From Paracraurococcus sp042666655 (GTDB lineage Bacteria > Pseudomonadota > Alphaproteobacteria > Acetobacterales > Acetobacteraceae), in assembly GCF_042666655.1 (NCBI RefSeq), contig NZ_JBHTDE010000002.1, forward strand, positions 372,001 through 436,000: DNA of 64,000 bases. Direction: 5' to 3'. Of this stretch, positions 1 through 9,398 are shown in pieces. The first letter of the stretch is position 1. The number at the start of each line of letters is the position of its first letter. Under the pieces are notes generated by a model. It was given only the letters and a program-made list of their open reading frames with translations. It had not been told where the DNA came from and did not search any database. The position numbers and the translations under genes are program-made.

Positions 1-1027
1 TGGGCAAGCTGGAGACGGTGCTTGAGCACCTGCCGGTCGGCGCCGGGTTGGTCGCGCCCTCCAGCAGGGTGATCTTCGCCAACCCGGAGTTCCGCCGGCT
101 GCCGCCGCATCCCATCATGCCCGCCGTGGACGATACGCCGGGAAGCGACTGGATCGCGCACGGCGGCAACGGGGCAGTATCGCGGCAACCTGGCGCTCAA
201 CCTGACTTCCTCGACCATAGTGGAGGCGGGACCAGCCTGTCGCGGCGGGCCAGCGGGATCCCGGTACGCGACGAGACCGGCGACGTCGTCGCGGCGCTGC
301 TGGTCATGGTCGACGTCGATGCCGAGAAGTGCGCGGCGGCGCGTCAGCGGCTGCTGATCCGCGAAATGGACCACGGCGCCAAGAACATGCTGGCGGTGGT
401 GCAGGTGGCGGTGTGGCTGACGCGCGCCGGCGACATGCCGAGCTTCGTCCGCGCGATCAAGGGGCGCCTGAAGGCCCTGGCCCGCGTCCAGACGCTGCTG
501 GCTGACGATCATTGGGTCGGCGCCGACCTGCGCAGCCTGCTGCGCGGCGACCTCGCGGCATTTCTCGACGGGGCGGCGGCCGGCCCGCAGATGGTGCTGC
601 GGGGCCCGCCGATCGGGCTGCCGGCCCGGGCGGCGCAGCCCTTCTCGATGGCGGTCCACGAACCGGCGACGATCGCCATCAAGCATGGCGCCCCGTCCAT
701 GCCAGCCGGCTGGCCATCGACTGGCATGCGGACCCCACCCCCGGCGGCATGCTGCGGCTGCGCCGGAGCGAGACCGGTGGGCCGGCGCTGTCGCCGGCGC
801 CCGTGGTCCAGGGTTTAGGGTCGCGCGTGCTGAACGGCACGCTGCTCGACCAGCTTGGCGGCAAGGTCGGCATGACATGGGCGCCGACCGGGCTGGTTTG
901 CGAGATCGCGGTGCCGCTGACCCGGAGCCGGAACATCGGCTTTGAGACTCCGCTGCCGGAACCTTTGCCCAACCCCAAGCCAGGCCCGGTCGCTGCCGCT
1001 TCGCCGGGGCCGGCGCTGGGCCGGTAG
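1..1027 (+). pseudogene. Decayed HWE-type sensor histidine kinase (5' end outside window)
   Basis: Remnant of a PAS-containing HWE-family histidine kinase, which normally autophosphorylates a His and signals in light or stress responses. The first frame (to about 700) carries a PAS-like start (HLPVGAGLVAPSSRVIFANP), an H-box (EMDHGAKNML, normally DHR) and an N-box (HEPATIAIKHGA). The C-terminal part (RLAIDWHADP, then GSRVLNGTLLDQLGGK and PTGLVCEIAVPL) continues in another frame ending at 1027, so a single frameshift lies near 695-710. The N-box Asn of the usual HELATNA is replaced by Ile, which should abolish ATP binding even without the frameshift. The reading frame is open at base 1, so the true start is off the window. 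The family assignment is firm, and loss of function is well supported. Confidence 0.8.
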
Positions 1028-1162
1028 GGCTTACGGCCGGGAGCCGGTGCCGCGTTCGTGCTGCGGCGGCTTGCGTGCGAAAGTGAACGCAGCGCCTCTG
1101 CAGCCTGCTGCTCTCGATGCAAATTCACGCGTCCCGGCGTTCACGTCTTCCCACGACTTGCC

Positions 1163-1324
1163 CTAACGCCCCCGCCGCCAGCCGAGGAACACCATCGCCC
1201 CGACCACCGCGGCGATCAGCGCAATGCCGACCATGCCCTCGACCACGTCGAAATTCGGTGCGTCACGGGCGACGAACAGCGCGGTGATCGCCCCTGCGGC
1301 CGCCAGCACAAGCCTTGCCCACAT
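1163..1324 (-). CDS. Small hypothetical membrane protein (53 aa)
   Basis: A 53-residue frame beginning MWARLVLAAAGAITALF and ending FLGWRRGR, starting at the ATG whose complement is 1322-1324. It has two hydrophobic stretches (about residues 3-17 and 31-48) joined by a short polar linker with DAPNFDVVEG, and a positively charged C-terminus, so two membrane passes with both ends inside are likely. A GGAGGACC sequence lies a few bases upstream of the ATG, consistent with a ribosome binding site. No family was recognised. It sits alone between the decayed kinase and an intergenic repeat. A chance frame cannot be excluded, but the amphipathic layout and ribosome site argue for a real gene. Confidence 0.5.
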   Translation of the reverse strand: MWARLVLAAAGAITALFVARDAPNFDVVEGMVGIALIAAVVGAMVFLGWRRGR

Positions 1325-1441
1325 GGTCCGGTCCTCCTCTGCCGGCGCAAGCCTGGGTCCATGTGGCTCTCACGCGCCTTGCCGCAGCGCAAGCCAGGCA
1401 AGCTTGGGAAGAAAAAAGCACTTGCTCCTCCAACCCGGCTT

Positions 1442-1518
1442 TTGCGTTCTGTGAGTCGGGACGGGCCGCGCGGCGGGTGCCGGCTCCCAAGAATACAGGA
1501 GGGGGCCGGGGAGGATAC
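1442..1518. repeat. Dispersed intergenic repeat, copy A
   Basis: This stretch matches 9275-9352 over about 77 bases. Both share TGTGAGTCGGGAC, CCGCGCGGCG and CCGGGGAGGATAC in the same order and spacing, with scattered substitutions between. Neither copy encodes anything recognisable. Copy A lies between the small membrane protein gene and the ABM monooxygenase gene. Similarity confined to intergenic DNA suggests a REP- or MITE-like family. No transposase or clear terminal inverted repeats are seen. Confidence 0.6.
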
Positions 1519-1547
1519 GTCTTTCCCAGCCACTGCATGCCCGCCGG

Positions 1548-1874
1548 CTAGTTCGCCGCCCGGTTCAGCAGCGTCTGCACCGGCTCGAAGCCCTCGAATT
1601 CCGGCGGGCCGAGATAGAGCGGCTTGGTGGTCCCGGCATTGCGGTGTGCCATGCGGAAGGCCTCCGACTTGGTCCAGGCGTCGAAATCCGCCTTCGAGGC
1701 CCAGGTGGTGTGCGAGGCGTAGAGCACATGCCCCTCCCGCGCCGGACCCCTCAGCAGATGGAATTCGACAAAGCCCGGCACACTGTGCAGTTGGCTGTCG
1801 CGGGACTTCCACAGGGTCTCGAAATCCGCCTCGGCGCCCGGCGCGACCTTGAAGCGGTTCATGGCGATGAACAT
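1548..1874 (-). CDS. Antibiotic biosynthesis monooxygenase (ABM) domain protein, IsdG/MhuD-like
   Basis: A 108-residue single-domain dimeric alpha+beta barrel (ABM fold) protein, the usual length for IsdG/MhuD-like haem-degrading enzymes. The Asn/Trp/His set used by that group can be seen: Asn6 in MFIAMNRF, Trp in FDAWTKSEAF and His in FRMAHRN, with PGFVEFHLLRG between. The ATG (complement of 1872-1874) is chosen because GAGGAGA lies just upstream; an in-frame TTG further upstream is less likely. It starts 11 bases after the SDR stop, so the two are probably co-transcribed. Haem degradation is possible, but many ABM proteins act on other aromatic substrates or have no known reaction, so the substrate is left open. 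Confidence 0.8.
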   Translation of the reverse strand: MFIAMNRFKVAPGAEADFETLWKSRDSQLHSVPGFVEFHLLRGPAREGHVLYASHTTWASKADFDAWTKSEAFRMAHRNAGTTKPLYLGPPEFEGFEPVQTLLNRAAN

Positions 1875-1885
1875 TGGCGGTCTCC

Positions 1886-2644
1886 TCAACTACTGGAACG
1901 GCGTGCGCCGCCGTCCACGTGGATCACCTGCCCGGTGATGTAGCGTGCTAGCGGCGAGGCGAGCCAGACCACCAGCACCGCCAGGTCCTCGGGCTGGCCG
2001 ATGTAGCCTGCCGGCACTTCCTTCTCCGCCCAGGCGCGGCGGCTCGCCTCGGTCGGCATGACCCTCGTGTCGATCTGCTCGGAGCGGATGCGGCCGGGTG
2101 GGATGGAGTTCACCGTGATGCCGGCCCGTCCCAGTTCGCGCGACAGCGCCTTGGCCCAGATGTGTGTGGCGCCGTTCGGCGCGTTGGCCGGATCCATGCC
2201 GAGCGGCTCGTCCGGCCCGGTGACGTTGACGATGCGGCCGAAGCCCTGGGTCTGCATCGCCGGCACCAGCGCATGGGTCAGCCGGCGGGCGGCGTGGAAG
2301 TTCAGCTCCATCGCCTCCTGCCACACCGCCTCGGGGCCGAGTTCGCCGGGCGGCTGGCCACGGCTGCCGCCGGCATTGTTGACAAGGATGTCGCAGCGGC
2401 CGAAGCGGCCGAGCACGGCATCGCGGATGCGCGCCGCGGCGGCCGGGTCGGTCAGGTCCTCGGCGAGGATCAGGGGCTCGCTCTCGGCGGGCAACTCGGC
2501 CGCCAGCGTTTCCAGCAAGGGCCGGCGGCGGGCGAGGAGGACCAGGCGGCAGCCCTCGGCCGCCAGCATCCGGGCGATGGTGCGGCCGATCCCGGCCGAG
2601 GCGCCGGTGACCAGCGCCACCTTGCCGGCGAGTTGCAGATCCAT
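1886..2644 (-). CDS. SDR family NAD(P)-dependent oxidoreductase with atypical active site
   Basis: A 252-residue classical-length short-chain dehydrogenase/reductase. The cofactor motif TGASAGIG is at about residues 14-21, NNAGG at about 88, and the C-terminal VIHVDGG is typical of 3-oxoacyl-ACP reductase relatives. The catalytic region is unusual: the YxxxK segment reads HIWAK, with His where Tyr is expected, and the Ser position reads NVTG. Some SDRs with an AWAKxLSRE motif share this, so it may be a natural subfamily rather than decay. It leads a two-gene unit with the ABM gene and lies just beyond the terminator of the tct operon. Substrate unknown. Confidence 0.85.
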   Translation of the reverse strand: MDLQLAGKVALVTGASAGIGRTIARMLAAEGCRLVLLARRRPLLETLAAELPAESEPLILAEDLTDPAAAARIRDAVLGRFGRCDILVNNAGGSRGQPPGELGPEAVWQEAMELNFHAARRLTHALVPAMQTQGFGRIVNVTGPDEPLGMDPANAPNGATHIWAKALSRELGRAGITVNSIPPGRIRSEQIDTRVMPTEASRRAWAEKEVPAGYIGQPEDLAVLVVWLASPLARYITGQVIHVDGGARRSSS

Positions 2645-2689
2645 CGCGTGCCCTTTCCGCTGACCGCCGCCAGCCTGCGTTCGCCCCGG

Positions 2690-2724
2690 ACAAAAGAAAA
2701 GCCGCCCCGGTTGCCCGGGGCGGC
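2690..2724 (-). terminator. Rho-independent terminator of the bug-tctB-tctA operon
   Basis: A perfect 10-bp stem (GCCGCCCCGG at 2701-2710 pairing with 2715-2724) with a 4-base loop, followed on the minus strand by TTTTCTTTTGT. It lies 30 bases beyond the tctA stop, and transcription from tctA runs into it. It separates this operon from the downstream SDR/ABM pair. Confidence 0.88.
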
Positions 2725-2753
2725 TTGCCGTCGTCTGGCAGTGGCGGCGGCGG

Positions 2754-4253
2754 TCAGCCCGCCATCGCCGCGTCCTTGCCCTTGCGCAGGTTCGGCAGCA
2801 GCATCGCCGCCAGCGCGATGGCGCCGATGGCCAGCATCGTCGCGCTGATCGGGCGCTGCACGAAAACCATCGGATCGCCGCGCGACAGCAGCATGGCGCG
2901 CCGCAGATGCTCCTCCATCATCGGGCCGAGCACGAAGCCGATCAGCAGCGGCGCCGGCTCCAGCCGCAACTTGTTGAAGAGGTAGCCGAGCACCGCGAAC
3001 ATCGCCGTCGAGTAGACGTCGAAGACGTTGTTGTTCACGCTGTAGGCACCGATGGCGCAGAATACCAGGATAGCAGGATACAGGAATTTGTAGGGCACCT
3101 GCAGCAGCTTCACCCACATGCCGATCATTGGCAGGTTGATGACCAGAAGCATGACATTGCCGATCCACATGGAGGCGATGAGCCCCCAGAAAAGATCCGG
3201 CTGGGCTTCCACCATGCGTGGCCCCGGCTGGATGCCCTGGATGATCAGCGCGCCGACCATCAACGCCATGACCGCGTTGGACGGGATGCCGAGCGTCAGC
3301 AGGGGGATGAAGCTGGTCTGGGCTGCTGCGTTGTTGGCCGCTTCCGGACCGGCCACGCCTTCGATCGCACCGGTGCCGAACAGGTGCCGGCCCTTCGAGA
3401 CCTTCCGCTCCAGCATGTAGGAGCCGAAGGAGGACAGCGCCGCGCCGCCGCCCGGCAGGATGCCGAGCACCGAGCCGAGTGCCGTGCCGCGGAGGACGGA
3501 GGGGGTGGCGCGCTTCCATTCCTCCTTGGTCAGCCAGAGGCTGCCGACCTTGGTCTTGAGCACCGAGCGGGATTCGGGCCGCTCGAGGTTCAGGATGATC
3601 TCGGCGATGCCGAACATGCCCATGGCCAGTGCCACGAAGCTGATGCCGTCCGACAGTTCCGGGATGCCGAAGGTGAAGCGCTGCTGGCCGGTCTGCACGT
3701 CGGTGCCGACCAGGCCGAGCGCGACGCCCAGCGCCACCATGCTGATCGCCTTCACCACCGAGCCCTGCGCGAGGACGGCCGATATGATGAGACCCAATAG
3801 CATGAGCGAGAAGTAGTCGGCCGGTCCGAAGGACAACGCGACCTGGGTCAACAGCGGGCCCGAGCCGGCGACGAAAAGCGTGGCGACCGAGCCGGCGAAG
3901 AAGGACCCTATCGCCGAGGTGGCCAGCGCTGCTCCGGCCCGACCGTTGCGGGCCATCTTGTAGCCTTCGAGCGTGGTGACGACCGAGCTGATCTCACCCG
4001 GCAGGTTCAGCAGGATGGCGGTGGTCGAGCCGCCATACTGGGCGCCGTAGTAGATGCCGGCGAGCATGATGATCGCCGTCGTCGCCGGCTGGCCGAAGGT
4101 GATCGGCAGCAGCAGGGAGATGGTGGCGACCGGCCCGATGCCCGGCAGCACGCCGATCGCCGTGCCGATCAGCGCGCCGATCAACGCGAAGAGGACGTTC
4201 TGGAAGCTCAGCGCGACGCCGAACCCGAACGCCAGATTGCTTATGATATCCAT
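2754..4253 (-). CDS. tctA: Tripartite tricarboxylate transporter large permease subunit (TctA)
   Basis: A 499-residue, very hydrophobic inner-membrane protein with about 11-12 membrane segments, the normal length for TctA. Near the N-terminus it carries the family signature GALIGTAIGVLPGIGPVAT followed by YYGAQYGGSTTAILLNLPGE, and a second glycine-rich GILPGGGAALSSF motif sits mid-protein. TctA forms the transport channel of secondary, binding-protein-dependent uptake systems for di- and tricarboxylates and related acids. The order bug, tctB, tctA with a 30-base gap after tctB, closed by a terminator, is a complete three-component system. The actual solute cannot be read from the permease. 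Confidence 0.95.
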   Translation of the reverse strand: MDIISNLAFGFGVALSFQNVLFALIGALIGTAIGVLPGIGPVATISLLLPITFGQPATTAIIMLAGIYYGAQYGGSTTAILLNLPGEISSVVTTLEGYKMARNGRAGAALATSAIGSFFAGSVATLFVAGSGPLLTQVALSFGPADYFSLMLLGLIISAVLAQGSVVKAISMVALGVALGLVGTDVQTGQQRFTFGIPELSDGISFVALAMGMFGIAEIILNLERPESRSVLKTKVGSLWLTKEEWKRATPSVLRGTALGSVLGILPGGGAALSSFGSYMLERKVSKGRHLFGTGAIEGVAGPEAANNAAAQTSFIPLLTLGIPSNAVMALMVGALIIQGIQPGPRMVEAQPDLFWGLIASMWIGNVMLLVINLPMIGMWVKLLQVPYKFLYPAILVFCAIGAYSVNNNVFDVYSTAMFAVLGYLFNKLRLEPAPLLIGFVLGPMMEEHLRRAMLLSRGDPMVFVQRPISATMLAIGAIALAAMLLPNLRKGKDAAMAG

Positions 4254-4283
4254 TATCCGTCGGTCCCTTGGCTGGCGCTGGGA

Positions 4284-4886
4284 TTAAAACTGCGGCCAGA
4301 CGGCCACGCGGATGTCGAGCTGCAGGATGAAGACCCACCAGCAGAGCGCGAGGAGGAAGATCGTCACGCCCAGGATGCCGAGCGGCCGCTGCCGGTGTTC
4401 CGGTTCGGCCATGCTGGCGACCAGGATGGTCGCGGTGAGGGCGAGCAACAGGCCGCCCTTTTCCAGCAGCAGGCAGAAGATGCAGAGACTGGCGCAGATA
4501 AAGCCGATCAGCCGCCAGCGCAGGGACCAGCAGATCACCAGGAAGCCGACCAGCATGCCGAGCCCGAGATTGCCGTAACCGGTGGCGAAGTAGGAACTGA
4601 TCTGCGGCGCCACCAGGAAGGTGCCGTAGCCGGCGACGATGGCGAGCCCAAGCGAGGCGCTGTCGATACCCGACCACCTCTGCATCGGGTCGGGCCCACT
4701 GAAGAAGGCGGTGGCCAGGATGATGACGGCGAGGCCCATCAGGATCCAGAACACCAGCATGGGCATGTAGCCCGGGCCCATCCGCCGGGCGGAGCCGAGG
4801 GAGTGGTCCTGATTGAGCCACAAGGCGACTGCGGCAAACAGGATGAGGATAACGCCGGACGCGATGTCCTTGGCATTCAGTTTCAT
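4284..4886 (-). CDS. tctB: Tripartite tricarboxylate transporter small permease subunit (TctB)
   Basis: A 200-residue membrane protein starting MKLNAKDIASGVILILFA, with about four to five hydrophobic segments and the MGPGYMPMLVFWIL motif after the first, as in TctB proteins. The ATG at the complement of 4884-4886 fits the usual TctB N-terminus and has an AAGG about 10 bases upstream; the earlier in-frame start adds nine non-conserved residues. TctB is the small membrane partner of TctA. It is encoded between the binding-protein gene and tctA. Confidence 0.92.
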   Translation of the reverse strand: MKLNAKDIASGVILILFAAVALWLNQDHSLGSARRMGPGYMPMLVFWILMGLAVIILATAFFSGPDPMQRWSGIDSASLGLAIVAGYGTFLVAPQISSYFATGYGNLGLGMLVGFLVICWSLRWRLIGFICASLCIFCLLLEKGGLLLALTATILVASMAEPEHRQRPLGILGVTIFLLALCWWVFILQLDIRVAVWPQF

Positions 4887-5040
4887 GCAGCGACCTTTCT
4901 CGGCTCCCAGCACCCCGTGACTGCGCCACGGAGCTTTGCACCCAACGACGAATTTGCCGGACCTTGCGGGCCGGATCTTCGGTTGGACCGTCGCAGGCCC
5001 GACACCTGAGCCAGTCTGAGACGGTCCATTCTTCCCTGCC

Positions 5041-5069
5041 GGCAGGCAGCGCTTCTGGCGCTGCCTGCC
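5041..5069 (-). promoter_or_regulatory. Strong hairpin directly after the bug stop codon
   Basis: A perfect 12-bp stem: GGCAGGCAGCGC (5041-5052) pairs with GCGCTGCCTGCC (5058-5069) around a 5-base loop. It touches the bug stop codon, whose last base on the minus strand is 5069. No U-run follows, so it is not a standard terminator. It may protect or partly terminate the message so that binding protein exceeds permease, as seen in other transporter operons. That role is inference. Confidence 0.6.
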
Positions 5070-6055
5070 TAGTCAACCTGTGCGCCGGAGGCCTGCACCA
5101 CCGGCGCCCAGCGGGCGACCTCAGCCCGCACGAAATCCGTATACCCAGCTGGCCCCAGCGCCCCGACCGTCCCGCCGATTTCGGCGAAGCGGGCGCGCAA
5201 CGCGGGTTCCGCCAGCACCGCGGCGGCCGCGGCGGCCAAGCGCTCCGTCGCCCCTGGCGGCAGCCCGGCCGGCCCGGACAGGCCAAACCAGGATGTGCTG
5301 ACGAGATCGACTCCCTGTTCCCGGAAGGTCGGCACCGCTGGGAATGCGGGGTGCCGCGTATCCGATGAAAGCGCAAGGGCACGCACCATGCCGGCGCGGA
5401 TATGCGTCGCCGCCGAAGGCAGGCTGTCGGACATCATCGGCACTATGCCGGCGATGGTGTCCGTCATCGCTGGGCCGGCGCCGCGATAGGGGATGTGCTT
5501 CACATGCGCGCCCGTCGCCTGACCGAATTGCAGGATCAGGAGGTGGTTGGTCGAGCCGGAGCCGGAGGAGGCAATGTCGATGCCGCGCGACTCTTCCCGC
5601 GACAGCCGCACAACTTCTGCGAGTGTCGTGGCCGGGAAGCGCGGGGTGGCGACGAAGACCAACGGATTCTGCACCACCAGGGCAATATGAGTGAAGTCGC
5701 GCACCGCGTCGTAGCGAAGGCTGCGATAGAGCGACGGCGCAGCACCATGGCTGGCGATGTTCGACACCAGCAGCGTATGACCGTCGGGGGTGGCCTGGGC
5801 GACCATTTGGCTACCCAAGGTTGCCGCGGCGCCGGCACGGTTCTCGATGATCACTGGCTGACCGAGTTCGTCCTGCAGCCCTTGCGCCAGCAGCCGGGCG
5901 ACCAGATCCGTGGTGCCGCCGGGCGCGAAAGGGACGATCAGACGGATCGGCTGGCGCGGCCAGGGCGCCGCTGGGTTTTGGGCACGCGTAGCGAAGGGCA
6001 CCGCCAAAGCGGCACCCCCGACGAGCAGCGCTCGGCGTGGCGGAAACCCGGACAT
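5069..6055 (-). CDS. Bug family tripartite tricarboxylate transporter substrate-binding protein (TctC)
   Basis: A 328-residue periplasmic binding protein. The N-terminus MSGFPPRRALLVGGAALA ends near ATRAQ, a cleavable export signal with a twin arginine. The mature start PIRLIVPFAPGGTTDLVARL is the hallmark of the Bug family, followed by VIIENRAGAAATLGSQMVA, also typical. Bug proteins capture carboxylates, amides or aromatic acids and pass them to TctA/TctB. The ATG at the complement of 6053-6055 is chosen because GGAGGAGA precedes it. It is first in the minus-strand operon and divergent from the M20 amidohydrolase gene across 161 bp, where shared control is likely. Confidence 0.94.
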   Translation of the reverse strand: MSGFPPRRALLVGGAALAVPFATRAQNPAAPWPRQPIRLIVPFAPGGTTDLVARLLAQGLQDELGQPVIIENRAGAAATLGSQMVAQATPDGHTLLVSNIASHGAAPSLYRSLRYDAVRDFTHIALVVQNPLVFVATPRFPATTLAEVVRLSREESRGIDIASSGSGSTNHLLILQFGQATGAHVKHIPYRGAGPAMTDTIAGIVPMMSDSLPSAATHIRAGMVRALALSSDTRHPAFPAVPTFREQGVDLVSTSWFGLSGPAGLPPGATERLAAAAAAVLAEPALRARFAEIGGTVGALGPAGYTDFVRAEVARWAPVVQASGAQVD

Positions 6056-6216
6056 TCTCCTCCCCAGACAGGCGCCTTGCGTATCGCATGCTAGGCCGAG
6101 AGGGGGCAAGCCGCCCCACCTCGTTGTTGCGCCGCAGTATTCTGCCGAAGTGGGCGCTGGACAGGTCGTTGGCTTGCGTCGATCCTCGGCCACTCGCAAG
6201 TGCGTGGAATCAAAGC

Positions 6217-7409
<1,193 letters not shown>

Positions 7410-7413
<4 letters not shown>

Positions 7414-8243
7414 CGCCGCCGGATGGCCGGCCCGGCAATTGCCGTCAAGGCCTGAATTCGCCGGCCAGCCCGCGCCGCATCGCCGAGCTCACCGCGTCCG
7501 AGGTCGCCGCGCGGCTCGCCGCCGGCGCGGCGGTGATCTTCCCGATGGGCAGCCTGGAGACGCATGGGCCGCAGGCGCCGATGGGCGACTTCCTGCTGGC
7601 CGAGGCACTGGCCGACCGCATGGCGGACGCGGCCGCGGCGGGAGGCATCGATGCGCTGGTGCTGCCCGCCATTCCCTTCGGCGGTGTCGATTACTTTTCA
7701 TGCGTCCCGGGCGGGATCGTGCTCTCGCCGGAAACGCTTCGGGCCGTGGTCGAGGAGACCTGCGACAACCTCGTGCGCACCGGGGTTCGCCGCATCCTGA
7801 TCCTCAATGGCCATGCCGGCTCGATCGCCCCGGTTGACGCCGCGGCGCGCGGGCTGCGCCACCGGCACGATCTCCTCATTCCCGCCATGCATCTCTGGCG
7901 CATCGCCGGCGGTCTGCATGCCGAACTCGGCGGCAGTCCCGCCAGCTTCGGCCATGGCGGCGACCCGGTCTGGTCGGTGGCCCTCGCCTTGCGACCAGAC
8001 CTCTGCAAGCCGGAGGCGGCGCGCGAGAAACAGGCAGTGCCGCCGATCCTCGGCTTGCCGGTAGCCAATTTCGGCACGCTCCGCGTCGCCGGCGTGGAGA
8101 TCAACATTCCGATGGAGGTCGAGGAAGTGGCACCCGGCGGCGTCGCCTGCGCCGACAACCGCCCCGGCAACGCCGAACATGGCGCGAGGATCGTCGCCCG
8201 CCTAGTCGAGGCCGGCGCCGCGATGCTGGCGCATCTGCCGTGA
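7410..8243 (+). CDS. Creatininase family protein
   Basis: A 277-residue member of the creatininase/amidase fold, which uses two metals to open cyclic or linear C-N bonds. The metal-site signature PMGSLETHGPQAPMGD is near residue 45, NGHAGS near 133 and FGHGGDPVWS near 175. The GTG start overlaps the preceding stop (GTGA), giving translational coupling to the M20 enzyme, and its own stop overlaps the next start in the same way. Two amide-bond hydrolases in a coupled run suggest successive cleavage of a ring or amide substrate. Creatinine itself is not implied. Confidence 0.88.
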
Positions 8244-9223
8244 GGATCTGCGTCTACGGCGCCGGCGCCATCGGCGGCCACCTTACCGCTCGCCTGGCGA
8301 AGAGCGGCGTCGAGGTCTCGGTCGTCGCCCGCGGCCCGCATCTCCGCGCCATGCAGGAGAACGGCCTCCACGTTGCCGCCGAGGATGGCACGCTGTATTG
8401 CCGGCCGAAGGCCAGCGACGACCCGGCCACGCTCGGGATGCAGGATGCAGTGATCGTCACGACCAAGGTGACCGCTCTGCCGCAGGTTGCCGCCGGCATC
8501 GGCCCGCTGCTGGGCCCGGAGACCGCCGTCGCCCTCGTCACCAACGGCATTCCCTGGTGGTATTTCGACCGCACCGCACGCGATGGGCGGCGGTTGCCGC
8601 TGCTCGATCCCGGCGAGGCGGTGCGTACCGCGGTCGGCATCCGCCGCACCCTCGGCGGCATTGTCTATTCCGCCGCCACCGTGACCCGGCCCGGTCATGT
8701 CGAGGCTCTGGCGCCCGACAACCGGGTGGTGCTCGGCGAAGTCGATGGCGCCATGACGCCGCGGCTGCTGGCGCTGGCCGATGCCATCGCTGCCGGCGGC
8801 ATGGGTGGCGTCGCCACACCTGATATCCGTGGCGCGGTCTGGGCCAAACTGCTCGGCAACATGATGAACGGGCCGCTCTGCCTGCTGGCGCGGTCCTCGA
8901 TGCAGGACACGCTGGCCGACCCGGTGATCCGTGCCGCCGCCATCGCCGCGGCGCGGGAGGTGATGGCGATCGCCGCCGCCTATGGCCACCCGATCACCGG
9001 ACAGACGCCGGAGGACCGCATCGCACGCTCCTCGAAGATCGCCCACCGTCCCTCGATCCTGCAGGACCTGGATGCCGGGCGGGCTATGGAGATCGATGCG
9101 ATGTTCACCGTGCCGCTGCAGTTGGCGCGGGAGGCCGGGGTGCCGACGCCAATCCTCGATCTCTCGGTCGCGCTGGTGACGCGTGCCGCCGTGGCGGCCG
9201 GGTTGCACCGCGCGTCAGCGTGA
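8240..9223 (+). CDS. Ketopantoate reductase family protein (PanE/ApbA-like), copy 1
   Basis: A 327-residue NADPH-dependent 2-oxoacid reductase of the PanE/ApbA family. The Rossmann motif YGAGAIGGHL is at residues 5-14; VWAKLLGNMMNGP (catalytic Lys region) and HRPSILQDLDAGR are in the C-terminal domain. The GTG start overlaps the creatininase stop. It resembles the next gene along its whole length and shares the unusual NGIPWWYF segment, so the two are paralogues. A role in pantothenate synthesis is less likely than reduction of a 2-oxoacid in this catabolic cluster. Confidence 0.88.
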   Translation: MRICVYGAGAIGGHLTARLAKSGVEVSVVARGPHLRAMQENGLHVAAEDGTLYCRPKASDDPATLGMQDAVIVTTKVTALPQVAAGIGPLLGPETAVALVTNGIPWWYFDRTARDGRRLPLLDPGEAVRTAVGIRRTLGGIVYSAATVTRPGHVEALAPDNRVVLGEVDGAMTPRLLALADAIAAGGMGGVATPDIRGAVWAKLLGNMMNGPLCLLARSSMQDTLADPVIRAAAIAAAREVMAIAAAYGHPITGQTPEDRIARSSKIAHRPSILQDLDAGRAMEIDAMFTVPLQLAREAGVPTPILDLSVALVTRAAVAAGLHRASA

Positions 9224-9274
9224 CAGAAAGGAAGAATGGGGGAGGGGAAAGTATCCCCTTCCCAAACCCCACGC

Positions 9275-9352
9275 TTGCCTTTTGTGAGTCGGGACCGACC
9301 GCGCGGCGAGTGCCGAGCCACAGAACGAGAGGAGGGATCCGGGGAGGATACT
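9275..9352. repeat. Dispersed intergenic repeat, copy B
   Basis: Second copy of the repeat at 1442-1518, with the same three conserved blocks (TGTGAGTCGGGAC, CCGCGCGGCG, CCGGGGAGGATAC). It lies in the 175-bp gap between the two ketopantoate-reductase-like genes, inside an otherwise tightly coupled operon. A short GGGGA/TCCCC stem-loop lies just before it (9244-9258). Confidence 0.6.
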
Positions 9353-9398
9353 TCCTCTCTTCCGGCCTTCCTGCCTCCCAGTATAAGGAAATCCCCGC

